From: Companilactobacillus tucceti DSM 20183
GTDB lineage: Bacteria; Bacillota; Bacilli; Lactobacillales; Lactobacillaceae
Direction: 5' to 3'
Assembly: GCF_001434665.1 (NCBI RefSeq)
Contig: NZ_AZDG01000006.1
Coordinates: 1-64,000, forward strand
DNA length: 64,000 nt
In this document: positions 1 to 8,871 of the stretch, one piece after another
Layout of the letters: each line of letters opens with the position of its first letter
Numbering within the stretch: the stretch's first letter is position 1
Translations under genes and position numbers: made by a program
The notes under the pieces: model-generated
Database searches by the model: none
The model's input: only the letters and a program-made list of their open reading frames with translations
Told to the model about the DNA's origin: nothing

Positions 1-64
1 GGGAAATCTTACGATTTCCACGTTCTGATCTTTTTTCTTAGGACTTTTGTCACAGCCCCTTTGT

Positions 65-185
65 CTAAACGTGTAACAAAAAGTTGCAACCTACACATAG
101 CTACGAACCACAAATGATTGATGCTATCAATCATCAGTAGTTCTAGGCTATGTTACGGTGGCAGACCACCTTTTGTCACACTCTT
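65..185 (-). repeat. Dispersed palindromic repeat, family 1, copy 1
   Basis: Imperfect palindrome of about 120 bases. The outer arms carry ACAAAAAG on the left and CTTTTGT on the right; side hairpins are GTTGCAAC and GGTGG...CCACC; a longer central stem is built on ATGATTGAT/ATCAATCAT. Near-identical copies lie at 20621-20749 and, inverted, at 34488-34613. On the minus strand it starts 8 bases after the hpf stop codon, so it probably forms the 3' end of that transcript. Positions 1-64 hold no gene that I can see. Confidence 0.8.
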
Positions 186-193
186 GGTGAAAC

Positions 194-742
194 TTATTCG
201 TTTGTTTCGATCAAACCATATTTACCATCATTACGTTTATAAACGATACTTGCTCCATTTGTTTCTGCATCTTCAAAGATGAAGAATTCATGTCCAAGCA
301 TTTCCATTTGTAAAACAGCTTCTTCGGCATCCATTGGTTTCAATGATAGACGCTTTGTTCTTACGATTTCTGATTCGTCTTCTTTAGTGTCCTCAGGTGA
401 AACTGCATCTAATGGAATGTCTTTGATGCTGCCCTTTTCACGTCCCTTACGGTTTACACGTGTCTTAAATTTCTTAACTTGTCTTTCAAGTTTATCAATT
501 ACTAAATCAATACCGGCATACATATCGTCATTGATTTCCTCGGCTCTCAATGTCATGTATGGTAGTGGAATAGTTACCTCAACTTTTGTTCCCTTTGAAG
601 GGTAAGTCTTCAAGTTAACATGAGCAATAGGAGAACTCCCATCACTGAAATATTTTTCCATCTTGGATAATCTTTTTTCAACATATTCACGCATTGCTGA
701 AGTTACTTCAATATTTTCGCCACGTACATTAATTGTTAACAT
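194..742 (-). CDS. hpf: Ribosome hibernation promoting factor, long form
   Basis: Long-form HPF/YfiA, 182 aa. Residues 1-105 are the S30-binding beta-alpha domain (starts MLTINVRGENIEVT). Residues 125-182 are the C-terminal dimerisation domain, with the typical LKPMDAEEAVLQMEMLGHEF segment. In this family the long form pairs 70S ribosomes into inactive 100S dimers in stationary phase. The ATG is preceded by AAGGAGAG. A strong sigma-A promoter with a perfect cre site lies about 60-95 bases upstream, so carbon catabolite control by CcpA is likely. secA is the usual downstream neighbour and would lie outside the window. Confidence 0.95.
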   Translation of the reverse strand: MLTINVRGENIEVTSAMREYVEKRLSKMEKYFSDGSSPIAHVNLKTYPSKGTKVEVTIPLPYMTLRAEEINDDMYAGIDLVIDKLERQVKKFKTRVNRKGREKGSIKDIPLDAVSPEDTKEDESEIVRTKRLSLKPMDAEEAVLQMEMLGHEFFIFEDAETNGASIVYKRNDGKYGLIETNE

Positions 743-801
743 AAAAATCTCTCCTTCCGATGAGTAGGAAATATTAGAGCCTTAATCAACTCTTCTATTC
801 A

Positions 802-838
802 ATTATATAATTCTATCGGCAATGTGACAACGTTTTCA
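802..838 (-). promoter_or_regulatory. hpf promoter with overlapping cre site
   Basis: On the minus strand: -35 TTGTCA (825-830), 17-base spacer, -10 TATAAT (802-807). The 14-mer TGAAAACGTTGTCA (825-838) fits every position of the cre consensus TGWAANCGNTNWCA and covers the -35 box. That placement predicts CcpA repression of hpf while preferred sugar is present. Confidence 0.8.
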
Positions 839-1519
839 CTATCTAGATAATGAAAAAGTATAAATATTTGTTAAACCGATTGCATTTAGAGCCATCTTTG
901 CATGTAAAATTGTTCTTCCAGTGGTATATATATCATCTAACAGCAAAACCTTAGTTTCACTAGAATAAAGTTGATCGTTAATACACCTAAAAGTTTGCGG
1001 AGTATTCAATCTTTCGCTTCGATTTTTCTGAGCTTGAGGTTTGTCGGCATCCACTTTTATCAATAAAGGTGTTAATTCAAAAACTCGATGATACATTTCC
1101 CAAACTGGATCAAATCCACGCAATTCTTGATGACTTTTACTAGCTGGAATATATGTAATTAAATCAAATTTATTTGATTGAGACCAAGTCAGCAAGTCTT
1201 TCAAAAAAAGATCTGCTAATAAAATATCTCCATACCTTTTATACTTCTTAAAATAATTGTGTATGAACTGATTATACCCAAACAAAGACTGATGACAATT
1301 AATTATGTTATATTTATCCTCCCAAAAACGACAATCATCGCAAATTGTCTTAATTTCAGGCTTAAAACAGCGGGAACATCCATTAGTGGAGGATAATGGT
1401 TTTAATTGGTTTCGACAAAGTTGACATAAATTATCCTCAAATATCGGATTAAAACTAAATATTTCTTTAATAGTTAAGTTATATGAAAAATCATTATTGC
1501 AATAAAGACACTTAGACAT
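839..1519 (-). CDS. comFC: Late competence protein ComFC, phosphoribosyltransferase family
   Basis: ComFC/GntX-type protein, 226 aa from the ATG at 1519. The N-terminal half holds four CxxC pairs (CLYC, CQLC, CSRC, CDDC) that should bind zinc. The C-terminal half has the PRTase signature VLLLDDIYTTGRT that binds phosphoribosyl pyrophosphate. It is needed for uptake of transforming DNA in other Firmicutes; its exact reaction is unknown. Its start overlaps the end of comFA, so the two are one operon and probably translationally coupled. No strong Shine-Dalgarno is visible, which supports coupling. The stop codon abuts the hpf cre site. Confidence 0.92.
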   Translation of the reverse strand: MSKCLYCNNDFSYNLTIKEIFSFNPIFEDNLCQLCRNQLKPLSSTNGCSRCFKPEIKTICDDCRFWEDKYNIINCHQSLFGYNQFIHNYFKKYKRYGDILLADLFLKDLLTWSQSNKFDLITYIPASKSHQELRGFDPVWEMYHRVFELTPLLIKVDADKPQAQKNRSERLNTPQTFRCINDQLYSSETKVLLLDDIYTTGRTILHAKMALNAIGLTNIYTFSLSR

Positions 1520-2816
1520 TTTTTGCACACCAATTTAAGTATTTAATTTCATTGCAAGCCTCTTTGATCTGCTTATTATAATTTTGATAGTAAAAGTGAA
1601 CTTCGTCATCAAAAGAATCTGCAGATCTCCCAGCACGCCCCGCTATTTGAATCAGAGCAGTTTTGGAAAATTCACTAGCATCAGCATCGATCACGATGAC
1701 CGCAACATTTTTAAAAGTAACTCCTCGTTCTAAAATAGTAGTCGTCAAAATGGCATGTTTTTTAAAATCTCTAAATTGTTGAACTTTTGAGAGTCTATCA
1801 TCATCTTTTGAACTAACACTGATCATTTCTAATTGAGGGAATTTTAATTTTAAATATTTTTCAAAATAAAGCATTTGGGGAATATTGGAAAAGAACATCA
1901 TGAATCTTTGATTTCTTTTTATTAATTTTTTAACCGTAAATTGAATCATCGGATTGATTTTCAAAAAGGTCGTGGACTTATAAAGTAAATGACACCTAGG
2001 TTCAGGCAAGGGATGACCATGGAATCTTTGATATAATTTAGACATACCAAGTTGCTTATTTCTTACCTTATCTAACAATACCTTAGGCGGTGTTGCGGAA
2101 AGATAATAAATACTATTAATAACCTTAACGGATTTGATAATGGCATTTTGTAACATAGAACTTCCCGCTAATGGATAAGAATCCACTTCATCAACGATCA
2201 ATACATCAAAGGCCTTTTCAAAGCGTATCAATTGATGTATCGTGGCAATCATAATTTGTGTGATTTGATATGATTCTTCACTTTTACCATGGTACAGACC
2301 TATCGTGGTTTGGGGAAATGCAGCCTTTATCCTTGGGAATAATTCGATACAAACATCAACTCTTGGCGAGCAGAGTGCAATTCTTTTACCAGATTTAATA
2401 ATCTCTGATATCAATGGAAATGTCATCTCAGTTTTCCCAGCACCAGTTACAGCCCAAATCAGGTGATCGTCATTCTGATAAAATGCATTAATAAGCTCCT
2501 GGGAAGCTTTTTCCTGTAATTGAGTTAATATACCATCCCACATCATTGGGCTTTCCTGAAATTCAAAATAAGCCTCTGAAGGACTAATTAATAGCTGATC
2601 TTCTCTTGTTATCTTCCCCATCCCTAAACAACTTCTACAATAATTGATTTTGGAATCGATCTTAGATAAACATCTGCGACAATACTCATGTTTATCTTTT
2701 TTATAAAAAGCTGGGACCACTTCTCCTCCCAAATCTAATAATTGCTTTACAGTTATCTCATCTACACTCTTTAAATCTAAGATTCGTCCACCTAAAAATT
2801 CATTTAAATTATTCAT
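1512..2816 (-). CDS. comFA: DNA-uptake ATPase/helicase ComFA
   Basis: Superfamily 2 helicase-like ATPase that drives single-stranded DNA through the competence channel; 434 aa. Visible features in order: a four-cysteine zinc motif (CRRC...CRSC, about 48-68), Walker A AVTGAGKTE, DEVD box (VDEVDSYP), SATPP motif III, and motif VI (QIAGRAGRS). The ATG at 2816 matches the family N-terminus (LxGR motif), but no Shine-Dalgarno precedes it. Instead a 13-base motif shared with coiA ends 4 bases upstream, which suggests a very short or absent leader. comFC follows in the same operon. yigZ diverges 29 bases away. Confidence 0.93.
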   Translation of the reverse strand: MNNLNEFLGGRILDLKSVDEITVKQLLDLGGEVVPAFYKKDKHEYCRRCLSKIDSKINYCRSCLGMGKITREDQLLISPSEAYFEFQESPMMWDGILTQLQEKASQELINAFYQNDDHLIWAVTGAGKTEMTFPLISEIIKSGKRIALCSPRVDVCIELFPRIKAAFPQTTIGLYHGKSEESYQITQIMIATIHQLIRFEKAFDVLIVDEVDSYPLAGSSMLQNAIIKSVKVINSIYYLSATPPKVLLDKVRNKQLGMSKLYQRFHGHPLPEPRCHLLYKSTTFLKINPMIQFTVKKLIKRNQRFMMFFSNIPQMLYFEKYLKLKFPQLEMISVSSKDDDRLSKVQQFRDFKKHAILTTTILERGVTFKNVAVIVIDADASEFSKTALIQIAGRAGRSADSFDDEVHFYYQNYNKQIKEACNEIKYLNWCAKNV

Positions 2817-2820
2817 AACT

Positions 2821-2833
2821 AAAATTACGAAAA
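2821..2833 (-). promoter_or_regulatory. Putative competence (ComX/SigH-type) promoter box for comFA
   Basis: TTTTCGTAATTTT on the minus strand. The identical 13-mer occurs upstream of coiA (26237-26249), the other late competence gene of the window. Streptococcal ComX boxes also have a CGAAT-like core, so I infer an alternative-sigma promoter element rather than chance. Confidence 0.55.
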
Positions 2834-2845
2834 GGAAATGATCAT

Positions 2846-3481
2846 TTGCAAAATTATCGAACAATAGCAACGAATGGAAGTTTTGAAAAAGATATTAAAA
2901 AATCTCGTTTTATAGCTAATATTGCCCAAACGAATTCAGAAGATGAAGCAAAGGAATTTATTGAAACAATTCGTGAACAAGAAAAAGACGCCACACATAA
3001 TTGCACTGCCTACATCGTTTTAGAAAATGTCAAAATAGAAAGAATGTCAGATGATGGTGAACCAAGTGGTACCGCAGGATCCCCCATTTTAAATGTTATT
3101 CAACAAAATAATTTAGAAAATGTAGCAGTCGTTGTCACTAGATATTTTGGTGGGATCAAACTCGGTGCTGGTGGTTTGATTAGGGCGTACTCTTCAACAA
3201 CAGCTGATGCAATTAAAGAAATCGGGCTGGTAGAGAATAGGATTCAACAAGGATATTCTTTATCGATTCCTTATAACCTATATGACAAATTTGAAAATTA
3301 TGCTAAAAATCAAAAAATCACGTTGGAAGATAAAAGTTTCTCTACCGACGTGAAATGTAATATCTTTTTGGATTTAAGTGAGCAAGAAGAGTTGATTCAA
3401 GACATAAGAGATCAATTTCAAAATCAAATCTCATTTGAGAAAACAACTAAAGAATTTAAGCAAGTACCAATAAAGGACTAA
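2846..3481 (+). CDS. yigZ: YigZ/IMPACT family protein
   Basis: UPF0029/IMPACT protein, 211 aa. It shows the N-terminal KKSRFIA motif, the conserved core DDGEPSGTAGSPIL (about 71-84) and RYFGGIKLGAGGLIRAYSS (about 101-119), then a small C-terminal ferredoxin-like domain. Eukaryotic relatives modulate Gcn2; the bacterial role is not settled. The start is a TTG at 2846 behind AAAGGAAAT. An upstream ATG at 2838 is in another frame. It is divergent from comFA, so the competence promoter lies across its translation start region. It ends in a terminator shared with tagO. Confidence 0.88.
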   Translation: MQNYRTIATNGSFEKDIKKSRFIANIAQTNSEDEAKEFIETIREQEKDATHNCTAYIVLENVKIERMSDDGEPSGTAGSPILNVIQQNNLENVAVVVTRYFGGIKLGAGGLIRAYSSTTADAIKEIGLVENRIQQGYSLSIPYNLYDKFENYAKNQKITLEDKSFSTDVKCNIFLDLSEQEELIQDIRDQFQNQISFEKTTKEFKQVPIKD

Positions 3482-3502
3482 GCCTAGGCTTAGTCCTTTT
3501 TT
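3472..3502. terminator. Bidirectional terminator between yigZ and tagO
   Basis: Perfect stem AAAGGACTAAGCC/GGCTTAGTCCTTT with T runs on both sides. It overlaps the stop codons of both convergent genes. Confidence 0.9.
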
Positions 3503-4575
3503 TCCATTCTTTTTACAAATTTTTGAATTGCATGAAGGAGAGGTTGTCGATTATCACCAATCAATCCAATAGATTCAACAAATAACTCTAATCCTATCAA
3601 AACACCTATTGTTAACAAGACACTCCCCCACAATGTAGAAAGTGGGTAAAGTAGTGAGATAAAAGCGAAAACCAAAGCCAAACCATAAATAACTAATACT
3701 GTTTGACGATGTGACAAGCCTAATTGCATAAGTCGATGATGTAAATGATGTTTATCAGCTTGCGTTATTGGTTTTTTATTCAAGAATCTTCTTAACATGG
3801 CATAAACTGTGTCTGTAATTGGAACTCCAAGAATAACTACCGGAATCAACATTGTAATAAATGTGACATTCTTAAGACCCTTTAAAGAAAATACTGCAAT
3901 CATAAATCCTATAAACAAGGCCCCGGTATCTCCTAGGAAGATACTTGCCGGATGGAAATTATGTGGCAGAAATCCTAGTAGGGATGCAACCATTGCAAAA
4001 ACCCAAATCGAAACATAAACATTTGTCATATTTAAGAAGAAATATCCGACAATTCCCATGGTGAATAAGGCAATTATAGAAACCCCAGTCGCTAGTCCAT
4101 CTAACCCATCAATTAGATTAACAGCATTAGTAATCGCCAAAATCCAAATTATAGTTATTGGGAAACTCCACCAACCTAACTTAAATGCTCCAAAGATCGG
4201 TAACACGACTTCATTCATCTTGATGCCGGCTAAAAAGTAAATAACCAAGGAAGCAGCAAAGATTCCACCCATTTTAGCTTTAGGTGACAACTCACGTATA
4301 TCATCAATTATACCTGTCAAAATAATAATACATTCAGCTAAAAAAACGCTAAATAACTCATGACTTGGAAATTGATTTCGCAATAAAACAAATGTAGAGA
4401 ACGTAAAAGCTATAAAGATTGCTAATCCGCCCATAGTTGGCATTGGTTTTTTATTTACTCGACGAGCATTAGGGTTATCAACCGCCCCTAAAATATAAGC
4501 AAGTTTAACTACAAAGGGTGTTATTGCAGCAGACAATATCATCGTTAAAAATAATTTTACTATTACACTAAACAT
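3490..4575 (-). CDS. tagO: Undecaprenyl-phosphate GlcNAc-1-phosphate transferase
   Basis: WecA/TagO membrane transferase, 361 aa. It moves GlcNAc-1-phosphate from UDP-GlcNAc to undecaprenyl phosphate, the first step of wall teichoic acid or related glycopolymers. About ten membrane segments are visible. Family motifs present: NLIDGLDGLATG (metal and nucleotide site), FLGDTGALFIGF, and the histidine motif HHLHHRL. Its lipid carrier is the one recycled by uppP at 19 kb. It stands as a single gene between convergent yigZ and rny. Confidence 0.93.
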   Translation of the reverse strand: MFSVIVKLFLTMILSAAITPFVVKLAYILGAVDNPNARRVNKKPMPTMGGLAIFIAFTFSTFVLLRNQFPSHELFSVFLAECIIILTGIIDDIRELSPKAKMGGIFAASLVIYFLAGIKMNEVVLPIFGAFKLGWWSFPITIIWILAITNAVNLIDGLDGLATGVSIIALFTMGIVGYFFLNMTNVYVSIWVFAMVASLLGFLPHNFHPASIFLGDTGALFIGFMIAVFSLKGLKNVTFITMLIPVVILGVPITDTVYAMLRRFLNKKPITQADKHHLHHRLMQLGLSHRQTVLVIYGLALVFAFISLLYPLSTLWGSVLLTIGVLIGLELFVESIGLIGDNRQPLLHAIQKFVKRMEKKD

Positions 4576-4665
4576 ACTTGGTATACCCTGAAACTCACTT
4601 TCTAATTAATATTACAATTATACAATATCTATTCTCGGTATTTAAATACCCAACTGCCATTGTAA

Positions 4666-4697
4666 CAAAAAAAGGACTGCAACAACTGTTACAGACC
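4666..4697 (-). terminator. Terminator after rny
   Basis: On the minus strand a stem (GG-CTGTAACA with TGTTGCAG-CC, one mismatch) is followed by seven T residues, just past the rny stop. Confidence 0.8.
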
Positions 4698-4703
4698 CCC
4701 TAT

Positions 4704-6269
4704 TTATTTCGCTAATTCAACTTTTCTGACTTCTCGAACAACCGTGACCTTAATATGACCAGGATATTCAAGGTTATCTTCAATTTCATTTTTGACATCT
4801 CGAGATAAAATTGCTGCTTGATCATCTGAAATTTCCTCTGGTTTAACCATAATTCTAATTTCATGACCAGCTTGAATTGCATAACTGTGATCAACACCTT
4901 CATGCTTATTGGCAATGTTCTCAAGTTTTTCAAGACGGTGAATATAGTTCTCCATTGACTCTGATCTTGCCCCTGGACGTGCAGCAGAAATTGCATCTGC
5001 GGCAGCCACGATAGTTGCGATTAGAGAAGTTGGTTCTACATCACCATGATGTGAAGCAATTGTATTAATAACTACTTCTGGTTCTTTATACTTAGTTGCG
5101 ATATCTACACCAATTTCAACGTGTGATCCGTCAACTTCACGATCTATAGCTTTACCTATATCGTGTAATAAACCTGCTCGTTTTGCTAACATAACATCTT
5201 CACCCAACTCGGCAGCCATTACGGCGGATAATTTTGCTACCTCAATTGAATGACTCAAAACATTTTGACCATAACTCGTTCTGTACTTCATACGTCCAAT
5301 TATTTTAATTAAATCAGGGTTAATTGAATTGATACCTAAACTATAAATAGTTTGTTCCCCAACCTCACGAATATGGTCATCCATCTCACGACGGGCTTTG
5401 TCTACCATTTCTTCGATTCTAGCTGGATGTATACGTCCATCTTCAATTAACTTTTCAAGTGCCATACGTGCGATTTCACGTCTTATTGGATCAAATCCAC
5501 TCAAAGCCACAGCTTCAGGAGTATCATCAATAATTAAGTCTACCCCAGTAAGAGCTTCAATCGTTCTGATATTTCTACCTTCACGACCAATTATTCTACC
5601 TTTCATATCCTCATTAGGTAGAGTAACCGTTGTTACTGTAGAGTCTGAAACAGTATCTGCAGCACTTCTTTGAATAGCAGCAACAATCAAGGCTTTTGCA
5701 TCTTTATCAGCATATTGTCTTGCTTGTTCGTCGCTTTCTTTGATCTTTGTAGCACGTTCATGTGTCAATTCCTGATTCAAATTATCTAAAATAATCTTTC
5801 GAGCTTGTTCACGAGTTAAATTACTTACTCTTGTTAACTCCGCCTTTTGTTCATCAAGAGTGTCGGTCAATTGTTTATTCTTTTCATCAAGTTTATGTTG
5901 TCGAGCTGAAATATCGTTTTCATTTTTTTCAATATTCTCTTCTCTTTTTTCAAGAGATTGATCTTTACGATCTAAAATATCTTGTCTTTCAAGAACTCGA
6001 TTTTCTTGTTTTTGAATGTCTTGTCGACGTTCTTTCAACTCATTTTCTTGTTCTTCTCGATACTTATGAATATCGTCTTTTGCTTCAAGTAAAGTCTCTT
6101 TCTTTAAAGATTTAGCGGCTTTATGAGCATCTGAAACAATATCGTCAGCAGTTTGTCTAGCTTGTGAAAGTTTTTTTTCATAGGAGTCTTTGCAAAAAGC
6201 ATAGCCAAAGAATACCCCCACAATTAATGTTATTAATGCGAAAGAGAAGGTTATGATAGCACCATGCAT
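4704..6269 (-). CDS. rny: Ribonuclease Y
   Basis: Membrane-anchored endoribonuclease that starts mRNA decay in Firmicutes; 521 aa, the usual length. Order: one N-terminal transmembrane helix (residues 5-25), a long charged coiled coil (about 30-190), a KH RNA-binding domain with [13 protein letters not shown] (about 221-235), and an HD domain with HDIGKAID whose metal ligands are intact. GGAGGTGATGGC precedes the ATG. It follows recA, as in Bacillus, but the recA terminator separates them. Confidence 0.97.
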   Translation of the reverse strand: MHGAIITFSFALITLIVGVFFGYAFCKDSYEKKLSQARQTADDIVSDAHKAAKSLKKETLLEAKDDIHKYREEQENELKERRQDIQKQENRVLERQDILDRKDQSLEKREENIEKNENDISARQHKLDEKNKQLTDTLDEQKAELTRVSNLTREQARKIILDNLNQELTHERATKIKESDEQARQYADKDAKALIVAAIQRSAADTVSDSTVTTVTLPNEDMKGRIIGREGRNIRTIEALTGVDLIIDDTPEAVALSGFDPIRREIARMALEKLIEDGRIHPARIEEMVDKARREMDDHIREVGEQTIYSLGINSINPDLIKIIGRMKYRTSYGQNVLSHSIEVAKLSAVMAAELGEDVMLAKRAGLLHDIGKAIDREVDGSHVEIGVDIATKYKEPEVVINTIASHHGDVEPTSLIATIVAAADAISAARPGARSESMENYIHRLEKLENIANKHEGVDHSYAIQAGHEIRIMVKPEEISDDQAAILSRDVKNEIEDNLEYPGHIKVTVVREVRKVELAK

Positions 6270-6383
6270 GCCATCACCTCCAATTTTATAATACCTAATT
6301 GTTTGTAAATAACGACCTGTTACATTATTTTTACATACAACACTATATTATAGAATAAATAATCCCTGTCAATCAATTAAAAA

Positions 6384-6409
6384 GAAAAAAGAGACCTATT
6401 TGGTCTCTT
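6384..6409 (-). terminator. Terminator at the end of recA
   Basis: GAGACC...GGTCTC stem with a T run on the minus strand. It includes the recA stop codon. Confidence 0.85.
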
Positions 6410-7526
6410 CTCCAGAATTCTTAGATGATTTTTTACTATCAACATCTAATTTTAAATCAGTTGAAGCTTCTTTTTTATCATCTGTTTTTTTATCAGACTT
6501 ATCATCTTTTTTATCTGATTCTTCTTCAGGTTTACCATCCATATTGTAAGCATCACGTACTTTTTTACGAATTTCAGCCATCTTTTCAGGATTATCAGCT
6601 AAGAATTTCTTAGCGTTCTCACGTCCTTGACCAATTCTGTCTTCTTTATATGAATACCATGAACCACTCTTATTGATAATGTCTTTTTCGACAGCCATAT
6701 CAACAAGCTCACCTGTTTGAGAAATACCATGTCCATACATAATATCAACAAGTGCCACTTTAAATGGAGGGGCTACCTTGTTCTTTACGACCTTTATTTT
6801 AGTACGGTTACCAATTACATCTGAACCATCTTTAATTTGCTCAGAACGTCTTACCTCAAGTCTGACGGTGGAATAGAACTTCAATGCACGTCCACCAGGT
6901 GTTGTCTCAGGATTACCAAACATAACTCCGACCTTTTCACGGATCTGATTAATAAATAAGGCAATTGTTTTAGTTTTGTTAATTGTTCCTGACAACTTAC
7001 GTAAAGCTTGAGACATTAAACGAGCTTGCAAACCAACATGAGAGTCACCCATGTCACCATCAATTTCAGCTCTAGGTACTAAAGCCGCAACAGAATCGAC
7101 AACAACGATATCAACAGCTCCACTGGAAACTAGCGCATCGGCAATTTCCAATCCTTGTTCACCAGTATCAGGCTGTGATAGTAGCAAATCATCAATATTA
7201 ACACCTAATGCTGTTGCATATGTTGGATCCATAGCATTTTCAGCATCAATATAAGCAGCTGTTCCACCTTGTTTTTGTACTTCGGCAACAGCATGTAACG
7301 CTACAGTAGTTTTACCAGAACTTTCAGGGCCATAGATTTCTACGATTCTACCACGTGGGAATCCACCAACTCCTAAAGCATTATCCAGTGCCAAAGAGCC
7401 CGAGGAAACTGCTTGGATCTGCATATCCAAGTCATCACCCATACGCATGATAGCACCCTTACCAAAATCCTTTTCGATTTTTTTTAGGGCTTTATCAAGC
7501 GCCTTTTGTCTTTCATCATTAGCCAA
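6396..7526 (-). CDS. recA: Recombinase RecA
   Basis: Strand-exchange ATPase and SOS co-protease, 376 aa. Walker [10 protein letters not shown] (about 65-73), Walker [10 protein letters not shown], and the DNA-binding loops between them are conserved. The C-terminal 45 residues are a Lys/Asp/Ser-rich tail, somewhat longer than in Bacillus. The start is TTG (7524-7526), followed by ANDERQKAL and preceded by AGGAGG at good spacing. A LexA-type box lies 70 bases upstream, so SOS induction is expected. It is needed for transformation together with comFA and coiA. Confidence 0.98.
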   Translation of the reverse strand: MANDERQKALDKALKKIEKDFGKGAIMRMGDDLDMQIQAVSSGSLALDNALGVGGFPRGRIVEIYGPESSGKTTVALHAVAEVQKQGGTAAYIDAENAMDPTYATALGVNIDDLLLSQPDTGEQGLEIADALVSSGAVDIVVVDSVAALVPRAEIDGDMGDSHVGLQARLMSQALRKLSGTINKTKTIALFINQIREKVGVMFGNPETTPGGRALKFYSTVRLEVRRSEQIKDGSDVIGNRTKIKVVKNKVAPPFKVALVDIMYGHGISQTGELVDMAVEKDIINKSGSWYSYKEDRIGQGRENAKKFLADNPEKMAEIRKKVRDAYNMDGKPEEESDKKDDKSDKKTDDKKEASTDLKLDVDSKKSSKNSGEETK

Positions 7527-7596
7527 ATTGTCTTCCTCCTAATGCATTCATCACTAGATATATTATTAGTAATTCCAAAAAAAAGCAAGAAAAAAG

Positions 7597-7610
7597 CGAA
7601 CAAATGTTTG
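7597..7610 (-). promoter_or_regulatory. LexA (SOS) box upstream of recA
   Basis: CGAACAAATGTTTG on the plus strand matches the Gram-positive LexA consensus CGAACRNRYGTTYG at nearly all positions. It lies between the cinA stop and the recA start, so recA can be transcribed separately under SOS control. Confidence 0.85.
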
Positions 7611-7615
7611 TCAAC

Positions 7616-8155
7616 TTAAATAATCTCTTCAACGAGGACAAAGGCAGCAACCACTGACTTTAAACGAATAGAATTTCTATCACCACTAAAATGAAATTCT
7701 TTAACTCTTACATTATTACTTAAACTGTTAGAAACTCCAATGAATACTGTTCCAACAGGACTGCCCTCCAGAGCATCAGGACCGGCAACACCTGTAAGTC
7801 CAACTCCAATATCTGCATGGAGAACTCTGGCTGCTTGTTGAGCCATAGCTTTTGCAACTGGTGCGCTGACAACAGTATTCTCTTCAATCAATTTAGGATC
7901 GATTCCCAAAAGTTTTGATTTAACGTCATCAGAATAAGTTACAAATCCTCCACTAAATACTTGTGAGGCACCTGGAACTTGAGAAACTGTTGATTGAAAC
8001 ATCCCCGAAGTCAAACTCTCAGCCGCCGTGATAGATAAATTTTTCCTTTTGAGAGCCGTAACGACGTTATGAGGTAAATAATAAAACTCTTCAGGTATAT
8101 AATCTTTAAATTTTATTTGATCAATTTCATTTAATATCTTTTCAGTATTATCCAT
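7616..8155 (-). CDS. CinA C-terminal-type nicotinamide-nucleotide amidohydrolase
   Basis: Stand-alone PncC/CinA C-terminal domain, 179 aa from ATG 8155 (AGGAC just upstream); ATG 8164 would add MRT. Conserved segments: AAESLTSG, GGFVTYSDDVKSKLLG, GVGLTGVAGPD, GTVFIGV. Such enzymes deamidate NMN in pyridine-nucleotide recycling. Full CinA is about 410 aa; the N-terminal CinA domain is absent, and the 15 bases to pgsA leave no room for it. In streptococci cinA-recA is a competence operon; here the neighbour order is kept although the protein is short. Confidence 0.85.
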   Translation of the reverse strand: MDNTEKILNEIDQIKFKDYIPEEFYYLPHNVVTALKRKNLSITAAESLTSGMFQSTVSQVPGASQVFSGGFVTYSDDVKSKLLGIDPKLIEENTVVSAPVAKAMAQQAARVLHADIGVGLTGVAGPDALEGSPVGTVFIGVSNSLSNNVRVKEFHFSGDRNSIRLKSVVAAFVLVEEII

Positions 8156-8178
8156 TGTCCTCATCTCTAAATTACGTT

Positions 8179-8763
8179 TTATTTTTTAAAGACATCTCTA
8201 CTTTGAATAAAGTAATCTGCTCCTGAATATACAGTAAAGAATAAGCAAATATATAGGAATATTAATCCCATAGGGAATCCAAACGTTTCAAAGAATACGT
8301 TATGTAATAACAAAAGAATAATTGCAATCATTTGTGTTGTTGTTTTGATCTTACCTGGCATTTGAGCGGCCATAACTTTGCCACCCTCTTCAAGAACGAT
8401 CATTCTTAATCCAGTAACAGCAAGTTCACGACAGACAATAATAGCAATTACCCAAGCAGGAGCCATTTTCATTTCAACTAAGAAAATAAATGCTGTCATA
8501 ACAAGCATTTTATCAGCTAATGTATCTGCAAACTTTCCAAAGTTGCTGACAAGATGATATTTACGAGCAATCTTTCCGTCAGCTAAGTCAGTCAATGATG
8601 CCAAAATAAATACTAAAGTAGCAATAAAATGATTCATTGGGATCAATGTTCCAAACAAGAAAATATCTCCCCAATTAGCAAAATTGAACGCCAATAAAAT
8701 AATAAAAATCGGTATCAAGATGATACGTAACATTGTAAGTTTATTCGGTACATTCCAAACCAT
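8179..8763 (-). CDS. pgsA: Phosphatidylglycerophosphate synthase
   Basis: CDP-alcohol phosphatidyltransferase, 194 aa. It joins CDP-diacylglycerol and glycerol-3-phosphate in the pathway to phosphatidylglycerol and cardiolipin. The family motif DGxxARxxxxxxxxGxxxDxxxD is visible as DGKIAR...GKFADTLADK (about 60-83), and several hydrophobic helices follow. The ATG at 8763 has GGAGGG eight bases upstream and is preferred to the in-frame start 18 bases earlier. It is transcribed after rodZ but behind a terminator-like hairpin. Confidence 0.93.
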   Translation of the reverse strand: MVWNVPNKLTMLRIILIPIFIILLAFNFANWGDIFLFGTLIPMNHFIATLVFILASLTDLADGKIARKYHLVSNFGKFADTLADKMLVMTAFIFLVEMKMAPAWVIAIIVCRELAVTGLRMIVLEEGGKVMAAQMPGKIKTTTQMIAIILLLLHNVFFETFGFPMGLIFLYICLFFTVYSGADYFIQSRDVFKK

Positions 8764-8819
8764 GATAAATCCCTCCGACAAATTATAGTGTGAAAAAATT
8801 AACTAATGTATAACACCAG

Positions 8820-8857
8820 AAAAATCCCGCCATTTAACAAATAACGAGATTTTTTTA
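8820..8857 (-). terminator. Terminator after rodZ
   Basis: AAAAATC..CG / CG.GATTTTT stem on the minus strand between rodZ and pgsA. The loop is long, so it may be partial. Confidence 0.6.
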
Positions 8858-8871
8858 GTTAGATCAAAGTA

